This document shows positions 6,601 through 6,840 of a DNA stretch of 6,840 nt, one piece after another. Source of the DNA: Proteobacteria bacterium UBA7821 (GTDB lineage Bacteria; Pseudomonadota; Gammaproteobacteria; Comchoanobacterales; Comchoanobacteraceae); assembly GCA_002480165.1 (NCBI GenBank), contig DLBP01000016.1, forward strand, positions 1-6,840, given 5' to 3'. Made by a program: the position numbers and the translations under genes. The notes under the pieces are model-generated. The model was not told the DNA's origin. It made no database searches and worked only from the letters and a program-made list of their open reading frames with translations. Each line of letters opens with the position of its first letter. Position 1 is the first letter of the stretch.

Positions 6601-6840
6601 CTACTGTTTTAGGGACTCACTTAAGCGACTGGCTAAATAACAAACAAGCCAGTAGACAAGCATGACGAATATAATCGCATCAATGGTTGATGATAACCAC
6701 TTAGCACTGTGTGTTGTGATGTCAATCATGGCAAGCAAATCAAACAAACCAACAAACACAACCAGGGTTGTGTCTTTAAATAGCCCTATTAATATATTAA
6801 CAAAGCTTGGCATCATTTGTTGTGTGATCTGTGGCAGTTT
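6601..6840 (-). CDS. C-terminal end of a polar amino acid ABC transporter permease (HisM family, AapM/YhdY-like), cut by the window edge
   Basis: The reading frame is open to the right edge, and 79 residues plus the stop are visible. The first visible residues, KLPQITQQMMPSFVN, match the end of the permease EAA loop that contacts the ATPase (family form LPQA...PPLVN). Next comes GLFKDTTLVVFVGLFDLL, which closely resembles the segment seen in AapM/YhdY-type permeases, then a final hydrophobic segment (about 45-68 of the visible part, AIIFVMLVYWLVCYLA) and a short cationic tail. In-frame methionines at 6816 and 6813 are internal, not starts. It forms the membrane channel for the ATPase encoded immediately downstream. 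A periplasmic binding protein and possibly a second permease are expected beyond the edge, but are not visible. Confidence 0.85.
   Translation of the reverse strand, partial: KLPQITQQMMPSFVNILIGLFKDTTLVVFVGLFDLLAMIDITTHSAKWLSSTIDAIIFVMLVYWLVCYLASRLSESLKQ

Noticed and set aside
6601..6816. Small complete 71-residue membrane protein starting at 6816
   Set aside because: The frame stays open to the window edge, and the upstream residues KLPQITQQ fit the permease EAA loop, so this is the tail of a larger permease.

Overview
This window reads as a compact stretch of a gammaproteobacterial chromosome. Every recognisable gene is on the minus strand and no gap exceeds about 70 bases. The lineage call rests on three things: SecB is present, grxC sits directly before secB, and msbA is directly followed by lpxK (all typical of Gammaproteobacteria with lipid A). 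G+C looks moderately low by eye (low to mid 40s percent). Several proteins are clearly family members but rather divergent, so this may be a less-studied lineage, perhaps a small-genome or host-associated one. That last point is inference only.

Layout in transcription order, from high to low coordinates. At the right edge is the C-terminal end of an inner-membrane permease of the polar amino acid ABC family (6840-6601), followed 19 bases later by its likely ATPase (6581-5829). After a 68-base gap that holds a consensus -35 hexamer and a hairpin come two glutaredoxin-like genes. The first (about 5760-5392) has a hydrophobic, export-type N-terminus and two CxxC motifs. The second, which overlaps it, is an ordinary cytosolic grxC (5414-5136). 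secB follows after 2 bases (5133-4699), msbA after 5 bases (4693-2951), lpxK overlapping msbA (2970 or 3000 to 1987), and after 37 to 38 bases an RNase R gene (1948 to the left edge), cut off inside its S1 domain.

The run grx-like / grxC / secB / msbA / lpxK / rnr has overlaps or gaps of 0 to 38 bases and is probably one transcription unit. It joins thiol redox control, the export chaperone SecB, the lipid A flippase MsbA, the lipid A 4'-kinase LpxK and a 3'-5' exoribonuclease. The first five suit an envelope-biogenesis theme, while RNase R is an RNA-turnover gene riding along. The amino acid transporter upstream may be a separate unit.

I do not see a mobile element, CRISPR array, tRNA, rRNA, phage gene or clear intrinsic terminator. 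Most of the window is ordinary core genome. The feature most worth a second look is the putatively exported glutaredoxin with two CxxC pairs next to cytosolic grxC, with a hairpin at its start.
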